Source: OLB6 sp964467455 (GTDB lineage Bacteria; Bacteroidota; Ignavibacteria; Kapaibacteriales; Kapaibacteriaceae). From it: a DNA stretch of 64,000 nucleotides. The position numbers and the translations under genes were made by a program. The stretch spans positions 163,020 to 227,019 of the forward strand of contig CAYXQJ010000002.1 in the NCBI GenBank assembly GCA_964467455.1. Direction: 5' to 3'. Within the stretch, counting starts at the first letter, position 1. Each line of letters starts with the position of its first letter. Shown piece after piece: positions 1 to 8,413 of the stretch. Under the pieces are notes generated by a model. It made no database searches and was not told the origin of the DNA. It was given only the letters and a program-made list of their open reading frames with translations.

Positions 1-187
1 TGAGGATGATGGCCATCACCACGAAGGACGACAGCAGCAACGCCATGCCGAAGAGTCCCTGTGGCGTGAAGGCGCCTGCGATGAGGTCGGATGCCGTATT
101 GGGACGACCGTGCATGGCCATGGTCATCAAGCCAGTGCCGCTGACGGCTACGGCTGACTGCAGGATGCAAAAAAGGACGAGTTTCAC
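1..187 (-). CDS. Small membrane transporter, EamA/SMR-like (3' part missing)
   Basis: About 62 codons are visible before the window edge. The likely start is a GTG whose bases overlap the TGA stop of the preceding minus-strand gene (GTGA), which suggests translational coupling. The translation begins VKLVLFCILQSAVAVSGTGL and has two very hydrophobic stretches, about residues 2-20 and 48-62, with few charges. This start resembles the small multidrug-resistance/ArnE-like members of the drug/metabolite transporter superfamily, which often begin with an LLCxLQS segment followed by a second helix. The substrate cannot be inferred. Only the first one to two helices can be seen, so the family call is tentative, but the open frame and coupled start make a real gene likely. 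Confidence 0.55.
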   Translation of the reverse strand, partial: MKLVLFCILQSAVAVSGTGLMTMAMHGRPNTASDLIAGAFTPQGLFGMALLLSSFVVMAIIL

Positions 188-3100
188 CGTTGTGCCTCAG
201 TTTCAAGTCGACGTTTTTGCAACGCTTCGAAATACAAGCGGATCAGGTTCTCATAGTCCTTGGTGTAGCCCTTGCGGAGTTCATTCATGAGCTCTTGCAT
301 GCTTTGGGCGTCGCGGTCGCCAAGATCGAGTCCTGACGGACTCTTTCGGATGACGTCCGTACCGCTGCGCGACTCACGGGTCTTCTCATAGTCACGTTCG
401 TTCATCGAACGGGAGGCGTTCAACAGTCGCGACAAGATGCGCTCCTGACGCATCCGCGTCTCCGGCGTGATGCTGCCCGTCTGCATATCCGTCATCACTT
501 CCTGCATGTCCTTGGCGATCTGTTCCAGATCACCGATGGGCTTCTTACCGCCGCTGGCACGCTGCTGTTCTTTCTCCAGTTCCTGCAGGGCTTGCAAGGC
601 CTTGCCTTGCTGCGATGCCAGACGTCCCATCTGGGCGCGTTGCTCCTGCGTCATCTGTCCTTGTCCACCACCCTGCCCCATCTGCTGCATCCCTTGGTTG
701 ATGCCTTGCTGCTGGTCGGCAAGCTGCTGCAGACGCTGGAACGGACTTTGACCGGAACCCTGACCTTGGCCGGGGTTTTGGCCCATACCGCCCTGACCTT
801 GACCGTCACCTTGCATCATCTGTCCAAGGGCATCGCTCATCTTCTGCGCACCTTGGTTCATGCTCTTCATGGCACCCGACTGTTCGCGCTGCGCACCGGT
901 GCCATTGCGCTCTTGCATCTGCTGCATCGCATTCTGCATTTGCTGCAGAGCATCGCCAAGATCTTGTGCCAACTCGGGCGAGACCTGCGTGCTCTTTTGC
1001 GACAACTGCATCATGTTGTTGGCAATGTTCTGCATCGACTGTTGCATCTGCTGTTGCTGCTTGGCAGCATTGGCGTATTGCTGCGACGTCGGATCCATGC
1101 CCTGCATCTGCTGCATAAGCTGTTCTTGCTGACGCGAAAGATCGACCAGATCATCAAGACCTTTCTGCATCTGCTTGGCCGCTTCCTTCTGCGCATTCTT
1201 CTTCATCTGCTTCTTCATCTGCTGCATCTGCTGCGCAAAGCGCTGCAGATTCTCGGACGCCTGCTGCTGCGACTTCGACGCTTCGTCCATGTCGCCCTGC
1301 TCCATGTTCTTCTGGGCGTCCTTCATGTCTTGCGACGACTTCTGAGCGTCCAGATCCTTCTGAGCATTCTGCATCTTCTCCAGCGGCATATCCTGGCCGA
1401 TGTCCTTCATCAGGTCTTCCAACTCTTTGGCCTCTTCCGAAAGCCGTTCGAGATCCTTCTGCAGCTGCTGTTGCTCTTTTGAAAGTTGCTCACGTGCCTG
1501 TTTGTCGTTGGGATTGGTGTTCTGCGCACGCTCCCGCAACTCATCCTGCTTACGCGCCAGCTCTTCGGCGCGCTTTGCCAGCTCATCGGTCTTTTGTTCT
1601 GCCTGGATCCGCTTGAGCAAGTTCATGGTTCGTTCGATGTTCTTCTTGAACTGCTCCTCATCGAACTTGAACTGCTTCATCATCTTCTCCATCTCTTCCG
1701 GAGAGATCTGCTCCATGGCCTTCTTCATCTGTTCTTGCATGCGCTCAAGTTCGGGCGACTTGACCTGCTGCATCAGCTTCTGCAGTTCCTGATACTTCTT
1801 CAAGGTCTCTTCTGAGATGGCCTGATTCTGCTGCAGCTTCTCCGTCATCTGCTCCAGCTTCTCGGCGACCTTCTCCATCTTCTCTTCGATCTCTTGCTGA
1901 CGCTTTGCAAGGTCTTCGGCCTTCTTACGGTCCGACCATTCCGTCTGCGGACGTGCCTGCGCCTGCTGCTTCTGCATCTCCCGACGCAGTTCGTCAGCTT
2001 CCTTGCGGACCTGCTCCGATTCCTTCAACAATTGCTTGAGTTCCTTCTGGATCTCCGACTGCGCACGATCGGTCTCGGCAAAGACCTCTTCAAGCGATGG
2101 CATCCGGACCTTGTAGGTCGATGTCTTCGCTGTCTTCGGTCCGGTCACAATGTCGTTGTCGGCCACTTCCACATAAAACTCATAGACATCGTCCGGCGTA
2201 ATGCCAACCTTGCTGAGGTCCCACGTGTATCCAACATCGAGCGTGGTCTGCCCCCTATCAAACACAAGATCGATGGAAGACCATTTTTCATCGGCTTGTG
2301 CATATCGTGATTTGAGCAGACGGTACTTTAGGCGCAACGATGAGAAACCGTAATCGTCGGCGACCGCGACAAGGATCGGAAGTCGTGCGCTGGCGTCGAC
2401 ATCAACATCTTTCGTCGGTTCCATCATAGCGATCGTTGGATAGCCGTCGCGCAACGCCACGATACCATAGCGCACGGGCTCGGCATTGACCTGTCCGTCG
2501 GTGTCTTCGATGTGGATCGAATACGAACCGTTTGCCGTGACGCTAAACTTTCCGGAGGCCTGCGGACCGTTGACTTTCATCGCAACAACGACCGTGTCGG
2601 CCGAGGCACTGTCGCGTCCGCGTTCGATGACGATCTTGGCGCTCTTGAGCTGTTTGTTGGAGACGATGTTGATATCGACGACGGATCCCGAAAGTGCCGT
2701 CACATCGGCCTGACGTTCGTCGATCGATGTGGCACCGGCGCCGGTGTAGGATGGCGGGATCACCCGACCGTTGAGTGTTCGCACCAGTGGACGATCGATC
2801 ACAATGATGCGTCCGGTGTCGCTACGTTCACCAACCTCGTTCCATGGCGCTTCGGCGTAATACTCTACCGACGTCACCAATCCTGGAAGCTGGTGCGTGT
2901 ATGTTCGCGACGTATCGAACACCACAGGGAACGATGTGTAGCGATCGGCATTCTGCTCCTTGATCCACAGCGTGGTCTCAGACGGAAGTGTTCCCCGATA
3001 CTTCACCACGATCGACTGCGTCGTCCCCCGCATCACCGTCACACTCTTCGGTGTCACAGACAGTTGGAAGGGGGCTGGCGGCATAAAGCTCTCATCGTAT

Positions 3101-3657
3101 CGCATCAATCGTTCATAGGCCGCACCCACACTGTTAGGGAACAATGCCGGTAGACCGATCACCAAGGCCAGCGACGCCGCAGCCATTGCCATGGCTACAC
3201 GCGGACGTCGCTTATCGATGATGACGGTAAGATCCTTCGGTTCGGTCACCTGCACCGCTTGTTCAAACGCCGCCTGTGCCAGCTCTGATGAACCATTGCG
3301 CCGCGCCTCGTCCACGAGCTGCAATGCATTCGACAGTGTGTCGCGAATGTCAGGATAGGCGGCACCAACACGCAACGCCAAGACCTCTACTGAGTCGGAT
3401 GGCAACACACCAAACAATCGCAGCACCGACGGACCAACCAACCACAAACCACCAACGACCGACACACCAACCCACGCATAATACATGGCCGTGCGGAGTC
3501 CGATGCTTCCGTTGAACGCCCACTCCGTCAGCACGAACGCCAACAACACCATCGTGGAGATCACCGTGACCGTTCCGAGGCCGTAGGCGAGTTTCCAGAG
3601 GTGTTCAAGGCGTCCAACAGCGTGGAGCTTTGCGGTAGTCTGTGAGGGATTCTTCAA
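184..3657 (-). CDS. Large membrane-anchored coiled-coil protein, DUF4175-like
   Basis: This 1157-residue protein has membrane helices near residues 25-47, 57-77 and 155-172, then a beta-rich extracytoplasmic part (about 180-530), and a very long Gln/Met/Lys/Glu-rich coiled coil (about 535-1060) before a short charged tail. The organisation matches DUF4175 proteins of Bacteroidota, whose function is unknown; many sit beside DUF4159 proteins, as here. The start is a TTG directly after short repeats; no in-frame ATG precedes it, so the start is uncertain. The low-complexity Q/M-rich coil produces long false antisense frames. The next gene downstream overlaps its stop. A structural or scaffolding role at the envelope is only inferred. 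Confidence 0.8.
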   Translation of the reverse strand: MKNPSQTTAKLHAVGRLEHLWKLAYGLGTVTVISTMVLLAFVLTEWAFNGSIGLRTAMYYAWVGVSVVGGLWLVGPSVLRLFGVLPSDSVEVLALRVGAAYPDIRDTLSNALQLVDEARRNGSSELAQAAFEQAVQVTEPKDLTVIIDKRRPRVAMAMAAASLALVIGLPALFPNSVGAAYERLMRYDESFMPPAPFQLSVTPKSVTVMRGTTQSIVVKYRGTLPSETTLWIKEQNADRYTSFPVVFDTSRTYTHQLPGLVTSVEYYAEAPWNEVGERSDTGRIIVIDRPLVRTLNGRVIPPSYTGAGATSIDERQADVTALSGSVVDINIVSNKQLKSAKIVIERGRDSASADTVVVAMKVNGPQASGKFSVTANGSYSIHIEDTDGQVNAEPVRYGIVALRDGYPTIAMMEPTKDVDVDASARLPILVAVADDYGFSSLRLKYRLLKSRYAQADEKWSSIDLVFDRGQTTLDVGYTWDLSKVGITPDDVYEFYVEVADNDIVTGPKTAKTSTYKVRMPSLEEVFAETDRAQSEIQKELKQLLKESEQVRKEADELRREMQKQQAQARPQTEWSDRKKAEDLAKRQQEIEEKMEKVAEKLEQMTEKLQQNQAISEETLKKYQELQKLMQQVKSPELERMQEQMKKAMEQISPEEMEKMMKQFKFDEEQFKKNIERTMNLLKRIQAEQKTDELAKRAEELARKQDELRERAQNTNPNDKQAREQLSKEQQQLQKDLERLSEEAKELEDLMKDIGQDMPLEKMQNAQKDLDAQKSSQDMKDAQKNMEQGDMDEASKSQQQASENLQRFAQQMQQMKKQMKKNAQKEAAKQMQKGLDDLVDLSRQQEQLMQQMQGMDPTSQQYANAAKQQQQMQQSMQNIANNMMQLSQKSTQVSPELAQDLGDALQQMQNAMQQMQERNGTGAQREQSGAMKSMNQGAQKMSDALGQMMQGDGQGQGGMGQNPGQGQGSGQSPFQRLQQLADQQQGINQGMQQMGQGGGQGQMTQEQRAQMGRLASQQGKALQALQELEKEQQRASGGKKPIGDLEQIAKDMQEVMTDMQTGSITPETRMRQERILSRLLNASRSMNERDYEKTRESRSGTDVIRKSPSGLDLGDRDAQSMQELMNELRKGYTKDYENLIRLYFEALQKRRLETEAQR

Positions 3658-3688
3658 GTAGGACTTTGTGTTGGACTTCGTGTAGAAC

Positions 3689-3737
3689 TTGCTGCTTGCT
3701 ACTTGCTACTAGCTACTAGCTACTAGCTACTAGCTAC
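3689..3737. repeat. Heptanucleotide tandem array (TTGCTAC/TAGCTAC)
   Basis: Seven consecutive 7-bp units: one TTGCTGC, two TTGCTAC and four TAGCTAC. The array fills most of the gap between the DUF4159 gene and the DUF4175 gene and contains the DUF4159 stop codon (TAG at 3732-3730 on the minus strand), so the last two residues of that protein come from repeat DNA. Next to it, 3661-3684 holds two 12-bp near-copies starting GGACTT. Units of the same family recur at 28401-28428. Confidence 0.9.
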
Positions 3738-4410
3738 TCGGCACTAACAGCGCGTAAACGATAATATTCGTTCCGATCTTCAGTGCCGCATCACGCTTCT
3801 CCGGTGGGTCATGGTGGACTTCCGGATCGGCCCAGCCGTCGGAGGGATTTGTTTCGACGGTGTAGAAAACGCAGAGACGTTTGTTGAGGAACAATCCGAA
3901 GCCCTGCGGGGCCTTCGCGTCGTGCTCGTGGATCTTCGGCATTCCGTTGGGAAAGTCGAAGTGACAATGATAGATCGGATGATCAAAGGGTAACTCTTGC
4001 AGCTCTTGTTCCGGAAAGACCTTCTTCAACTCTTTGCGGATCGATGCATCCATCCCGTAGTCATCATCGATGTAGAGGAAGCCGCCATTGTCAAGGTAGG
4101 CACGTAGCTTCTTGGCTTCGGCATCGGAGAAGTTGACCGTGCCGTGACCTGTCATGAAGATCAACGGATATTGGAACAGGTTGTCCGTAGCAAGGTCGAC
4201 GTATTCATAGACCGGATCGACGTTGATGTTCGTATTCGCTCGAACATAGCGCAACAGATTCACCTCAGCGCTGGGATCGTTATACCAATCTCCCCCACCG
4301 CTGTATTTCACGCGGGCCAACTTGATACTACTCTGCACCGTCGGCGGAGCCGATGGCTGCGCCAATAGTGTGGATGTCAGCAAGAATGACAAGATCAAGA
4401 GAACCGGCAC
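3730..4410 (-). CDS. DUF4159 domain secreted protein
   Basis: The 226-residue product starts with a hydrophobic leader (VPVLLILSFLLTSTLLAQ) that looks like a signal peptide ending in AQ. The body reads KLARVKYSGGGDWYNDP, then LLRYV, LIFMTGHGTVNFS and FLYIDDDYGMD, which is the pattern of the DUF4159 family, a fold related to class I glutamine amidotransferase-like domains with no established reaction. I chose the GTG at 4410 because the signal peptide begins there and AAGGT lies 7 bases before it; the longer frame upstream is arginine-rich read-through of rsmG. The start overlaps the end of rsmG by 16 bp. Downstream comes the DUF4175 protein, a common partner. Function unknown; export to periplasm inferred. 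Confidence 0.85.
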   Translation of the reverse strand: MPVLLILSFLLTSTLLAQPSAPPTVQSSIKLARVKYSGGGDWYNDPSAEVNLLRYVRANTNINVDPVYEYVDLATDNLFQYPLIFMTGHGTVNFSDAEAKKLRAYLDNGGFLYIDDDYGMDASIRKELKKVFPEQELQELPFDHPIYHCHFDFPNGMPKIHEHDAKAPQGFGLFLNKRLCVFYTVETNPSDGWADPEVHHDPPEKRDAALKIGTNIIVYALLVPSS

Positions 4411-5072
4411 GTGATGACCTTCTTTTCGTCGGTAGTGAACTGTGGCAACCCGAAACACATGATCGGCGTTTCCTCGATCTGCAATCCGGGATGTTGTGCC
4501 TTGGCTTCGGCGATCTCTTCGGTCAGGTCGCCCCCTTTCAAAAAGGCATAGAACCCTTTTGTGCTGAGTAAGGGGCGGGACCATTCCACCAAGACACCGA
4601 TGCGGGCCACGGCGCGGGAGATGATAACGTCGAAATGGCCGCGATAGTGCGCGTCGTTGCAGAGGTCTTCAACGCGGGTGGTCAGGCACGTGATGTCTTT
4701 GAGGCCGGTGTGCTCGGCGAACATCGTCGTCATCTTCATTTTTTTCGAGATGCTGTCGACCATCGTGAGCTTGATGTCGGGGCGGACGATCTTGACGGGA
4801 ATGCCGGGCAAGCCGCCGCCGGTGCCGATGTCGAGCACGCGGGCACGCTGTTTGAGCTCGACGTATTTGAGCAACATCAGCGAATGAATGATGTGGCGCT
4901 CCCAGAGATGATCGACATCCTGACGTGAGACCATGTTGACCTTTTCGTTCCAATAGCGCAGATCGTTATGGAATCGCTTGAGACTGTCGATCTGTTCTTT
5001 GGAGACGACAATATTGTTGGACGACAATGTCGTCCACACGTCGATGGTTTGTTGCCTATCTTCGAGGTTCAT
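4395..5072 (-). CDS. rsmG: 16S rRNA (guanine-N7) methyltransferase RsmG
   Basis: RsmG (GidB) methylates N7 of a guanine in the 530 loop of 16S rRNA using S-adenosylmethionine. The 225-residue frame carries the SAM-binding motif VLDIGTGGGLPGIP, the following acidic VDSISKKMKM stretch, and the RAVARIGVLVEW segment typical of the family. The ATG at 5072 matches the usual protein length; a longer upstream reading is antisense to the neighbouring glycosyltransferase. The start codon overlaps the start codon of the divergent gene (shared CATG). The C-terminus overlaps the next gene by 16 bp. Family assignment is secure; cytoplasmic. Confidence 0.95.
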   Translation of the reverse strand: MNLEDRQQTIDVWTTLSSNNIVVSKEQIDSLKRFHNDLRYWNEKVNMVSRQDVDHLWERHIIHSLMLLKYVELKQRARVLDIGTGGGLPGIPVKIVRPDIKLTMVDSISKKMKMTTMFAEHTGLKDITCLTTRVEDLCNDAHYRGHFDVIISRAVARIGVLVEWSRPLLSTKGFYAFLKGGDLTEEIAEAKAQHPGLQIEETPIMCFGLPQFTTDEKKVITCRFS

Positions 5073-5700
5073 GCGGCCATTCTTTTCCGTGATCGTCTGC
5101 ACCTTCAACCGGGCCGGGCTTTTGCCCAGGGCCCTCGATTCCGTGCTCGCCCAGGTCGAAGCCGACTGGGAGGTGGTGATCGTCGACGATGGGTCGACGG
5201 ATGACACGGTGCAGACCGTACAAAAGTACACAGACTCCGACCCCCGCTTCCGTTTGATCGCGCACGAGAGGAATCTCGGAACGTCCTATGCCCGCAATAC
5301 AGGGATCGACCAAGCTCGAGGTCTGTTCGTGACCTTCCTGGATTCCGATGATGCCTACGACCCGGAACATCTTTCGTCGCGGAAGATGATGCTGCTTCAA
5401 CATCCAGGCCTGCACGTCCTCCATGGTGGTGTGACGGTGATCGGAGACCCATGGGTCGTGGACCGACACGATCCAACGAAACGGATCCACCTTGATGACT
5501 GCGTCGTTGGTGGCACGTTTGTTGTTCGCAAGGACGTGTTCGACACGTTGGGTGGGTTTGCGTCCGTTCCCTATGCCGACGATGCCGAATTCATGGACCG
5601 GGCCGAAAGGGCCGGCCTGATGATCGCCAAGACCGATCATCCAACGTATATCTATCACCGAGACACACCGGACCAGATCACTTCGACCTATGCCTCGTGA
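5071..5700 (+). CDS. Glycosyltransferase family 2
   Basis: A compact 209-residue GT-A enzyme. It begins MRPFFSVIVCTFNRAG, followed by DDGSTDDT (nucleotide-sugar binding) and FLDSDDAYDPEH, which carries the DxD-type metal site; YADDAEFMDRA later in the protein fits the catalytic-base region. The start at 5071 puts the GT2 beta strand at the very N-terminus, as usual, and AGG lies 4 bases upstream; earlier in-frame ATGs would add residues antisense to rsmG. Its end overlaps nth by 11 bp. Donor and acceptor are unknown. It lacks any membrane segment, so it is a cytoplasmic or peripheral enzyme, probably for cell-surface glycans. Confidence 0.87.
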   Translation: MRPFFSVIVCTFNRAGLLPRALDSVLAQVEADWEVVIVDDGSTDDTVQTVQKYTDSDPRFRLIAHERNLGTSYARNTGIDQARGLFVTFLDSDDAYDPEHLSSRKMMLLQHPGLHVLHGGVTVIGDPWVVDRHDPTKRIHLDDCVVGGTFVVRKDVFDTLGGFASVPYADDAEFMDRAERAGLMIAKTDHPTYIYHRDTPDQITSTYAS

Positions 5701-6340
5701 ATCACTCGCCAACCAGCGCCTGCGTCTTGCCGTGATCATCCATCGGCTCGTTGCCGCCTACCCCGATGCCAAGGTCGGGTTAGACTATACGACGCCGCTT
5801 GAACTGCTAATTGCGACGATCCTATCGGCGCAGTGTACCGATGAGCGGGTCAACATCGTCACGAAAACGCTGTTCGCGAAGTACAAGACCCCTGAAGATT
5901 ATCTGCGCGTGCCGGCCGAAGAACTCGAAGCCGACATCCGCCCCACAGGATTCTACCGCAACAAGGCCAAGAACATCCGGGCCTGCTGCGATCAGCTGAT
6001 CACCCGATTTGGCGGACACGTGCCGGAGACCCTCGACGAGCTGGTCACCCTTGCCGGCGTCGGCCGCAAGACGGCGAACTGCGTCCTGAGTAACTGTTTC
6101 AACATTCCGGGGGTTACGGTTGACACCCACGTGACCCGCATTACCAACCTCCTCGGATTTGTGAAGACCACCGACGCCGTCAAGATCGAAGATGCCCTGA
6201 TGAAGCTGATGGATGAGGACCTGTGGAATGTCTTCAACCATGCCATCATTACCCACGGTCGGCGCACGTGCATCGCTCGAAGGCCTCAGTGCAACTCCTG
6301 TGCGATCAACGACCTATGCCCGTCGGCTCACCGATCATGA
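5690..6340 (+). CDS. nth: Endonuclease III, base-excision repair glycosylase/AP lyase
   Basis: The 216-residue product removes oxidised pyrimidines and nicks abasic sites. The helix-hairpin-helix LAGVGRKTANCVL contains the catalytic lysine, VDTHV the catalytic aspartate, and the C-terminus has the [4Fe-4S] ligands C194, C201, C204 and C210 in the classical C-x6-C-x2-C-x5-C spacing. LSAQCTDERVN near the N-terminus is also diagnostic. The ATG lies inside the end of the GT2 gene (11-bp overlap), so the two are probably co-transcribed. Length is normal and nothing looks broken. Confidence 0.97.
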   Translation: MPRESLANQRLRLAVIIHRLVAAYPDAKVGLDYTTPLELLIATILSAQCTDERVNIVTKTLFAKYKTPEDYLRVPAEELEADIRPTGFYRNKAKNIRACCDQLITRFGGHVPETLDELVTLAGVGRKTANCVLSNCFNIPGVTVDTHVTRITNLLGFVKTTDAVKIEDALMKLMDEDLWNVFNHAIITHGRRTCIARRPQCNSCAINDLCPSAHRS

Positions 6341-6395
6341 GAGGTCACGTTTTCGCATCCACGGTACACTCTAGCATGAAAACCCCGGAGTTCTC

Positions 6396-8375
6396 ATGCG
6401 TGTGTTGATCTACACCCTTCTTCTAATCCCTATCACCCTCTCACCCTTACACCCTGCTTTAAACCCCGCAGAAGACCCCCGACCCGAATACGGTGCCTTC
6501 CTAGGGGGCAACCTGGCCATGCACACGGCCTCGTTCACCCAGCTCGGCAACTACGCATCGTGTTGTCCGGAATTCTCCAACAGCACCCAGCTTGGCCTCT
6601 ACCTTGGCGGCTTCTATACGCTGCCGATCTCCGACGCGTGGAACGTGATGGCTCGCCTGACCTACACGTCTTCGCCCTACACATCGACCTACGCGGAGAC
6701 ATCATTTGTTGCCGACCTTCGCGACACTCCGCGCGTCCGCGAAGCCGTGTTCACCCACGAACTCAATGCCACGCTCTCGACCATCGCCCTGGAACCCATG
6801 ATCGGCGTCCGCCCCTTCGGCGCCCTCGACGTTTTCCTCGGCGCATCCATCGGCTACGTCACTACCTCGAGCTTTACTCAGACCGAGACGCTGACCGAGC
6901 CGGAGGACTATGGCGCATATCTCGGCGCTGACCGCACTTGGGTCAACCACGACGCCAATATCCCCGATGCCAACAGTTTGCGGGCGTCGATCATCACGAT
7001 GATCCGATATTCGATCGACCTTGACCGCCGCGGCGCGATGTTTCTCGCTCCGGAGATCGGTTTCCACCTGCCCCTTACCGATGTGGCTCAGAACGTGGAC
7101 TGGTCGTATTCCGAGCTGCGATTCGGCGTTTCCTTGGGATTCCGCTCCATCCCGGAGCCGGAACCGGTCGATACGGTGTTACCGACACCGGTCGTGCCCA
7201 CTCCGCCGCCGCCAGCCCCTATTGCCGTGTCAACGATCGGCTTGTTCCGAAAAGACACGAACGGGACCGTACAGCCACTGCGTTCGATCACGGTGGAAGA
7301 AGTGCGCGTGCTTGACTATCTGCCCGTACTCGGCCACGTCTACTTCGATGCCGGCTCCGGCGACGTCCCCTCACGATATATAGAGGTAGGGGGCAAGGCA
7401 GTCTCCCCAACCAGTACCCTTACGCCGGATGAGGCTTCGCTAGCGGTGTTGGGCATCGTGGCTCGACGTTTGCGTGAGACGCCGGGTGCGACGTTGACGC
7501 TGACCGGATCGACAGCCAACACAGCCGATGACACCGGGCTCCCGCTGGCACGCCGGAGGGCCGAATCCGTCCGTGATGCACTGGAGCAGCTTGGCGTACC
7601 GGCATCGTCGATCGAGATCAAGGCGCGGCAAAGTCCGTTGATGCCGACGCGTGGCGCGGGTCAGAACGAAGCCCGTCTTGCCCAGGAAGAGAACCGACGC
7701 GTCGAGATCTCATCCTCGGTGCCGTCGATCCTGGATCCCTTAACCTTGACAAGTACGCTCATGCACCACGATCCCGATACGGTGATCGTGCGGGCATCGA
7801 CGGAACTACCGGACACCACTCTTCGACGGGTGACGGTCGGTCGAGAACGCTCCGTCTTACTTGATGAACGATACAACGGAACATCCATGGAGTGGTCCGT
7901 TCCCACCACTGGCCTGCCTGCGGTGAAAGACATACTCGTGGCACAATTGTTGACGCGTGTGCAGGGCGTCGACAGCGCAGCCGCACGTGCCGAGGTATCG
8001 ATCGATGGAATGTCGATCGAACGAAAAGCAAAAGAGCAGATCGCCGGTGAGGAGATCGAGCGCTACAGTTTGATCCTTTTTGCCTTCGATAATGCGACGA
8101 TCACCCCGGAACACGAGCGTCAACTGGAGCGCATCCGGGCCAAGATGCGCGACGGTGCACACGTCCGGATCATCGGCATGACGGACGCGATGGGGTCGAG
8201 CGCGTACAACCTTGATCTCTCGCGGAGGCGGGCTTTGGAGGTTGCCAAGGCCTTGGGATCGGATGAATCAGCGATCGAAGCCCGCGGGGCTGAACAACCG
8301 CGCTTCTCGAATGAACGGCCGGAGGGCCGCGCTTATAATCGGACCGTTATCATAGAAGTGAAAACTCATCGGTAG
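6396..8375 (+). CDS. Outer-membrane protein with beta-barrel and two OmpA-like domains
   Basis: 659 residues. A signal peptide (about 1-20) is followed by a barrel-like region with alternating strands (about 30-250), a Pro-rich hinge (about 255-290), a first OmpA C-terminal-like domain (about 305-455, with ARRRAESVRDALEQLGV) and a second complete one (about 545-655, with YSLILFAFDNATITPEH and DLSRRRALEVAKALG). OmpA domains bind peptidoglycan, so the protein likely links outer membrane and wall. GGAG lies 6 bases before the ATG. A paralogue of the same layout follows the next gene, and both share a CCPEF motif near residue 55. Two OmpA domains in one chain is less common than one. The role is inferred from domains only. 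Confidence 0.85.
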   Translation: MRVLIYTLLLIPITLSPLHPALNPAEDPRPEYGAFLGGNLAMHTASFTQLGNYASCCPEFSNSTQLGLYLGGFYTLPISDAWNVMARLTYTSSPYTSTYAETSFVADLRDTPRVREAVFTHELNATLSTIALEPMIGVRPFGALDVFLGASIGYVTTSSFTQTETLTEPEDYGAYLGADRTWVNHDANIPDANSLRASIITMIRYSIDLDRRGAMFLAPEIGFHLPLTDVAQNVDWSYSELRFGVSLGFRSIPEPEPVDTVLPTPVVPTPPPPAPIAVSTIGLFRKDTNGTVQPLRSITVEEVRVLDYLPVLGHVYFDAGSGDVPSRYIEVGGKAVSPTSTLTPDEASLAVLGIVARRLRETPGATLTLTGSTANTADDTGLPLARRRAESVRDALEQLGVPASSIEIKARQSPLMPTRGAGQNEARLAQEENRRVEISSSVPSILDPLTLTSTLMHHDPDTVIVRASTELPDTTLRRVTVGRERSVLLDERYNGTSMEWSVPTTGLPAVKDILVAQLLTRVQGVDSAAARAEVSIDGMSIERKAKEQIAGEEIERYSLILFAFDNATITPEHERQLERIRAKMRDGAHVRIIGMTDAMGSSAYNLDLSRRRALEVAKALGSDESAIEARGAEQPRFSNERPEGRAYNRTVIIEVKTHR

Positions 8376-8413
8376 ATTTGACGTTCGCACGAGTTCAATA
8401 TGGAGGATCTGGT

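Noticed and set aside
592..1482. 296-residue Leu/His-rich open frame on the plus strand
   Set aside because: Antisense to the Gln/Met-rich coiled coil of the DUF4175-like gene; composition is that of a shadow of CAG/CTG-rich DNA.
4411..4584. Longer N-terminus of the DUF4159 protein
   Set aside because: Arg-rich sequence read from rsmG in another frame; a signal peptide begins at 4410.
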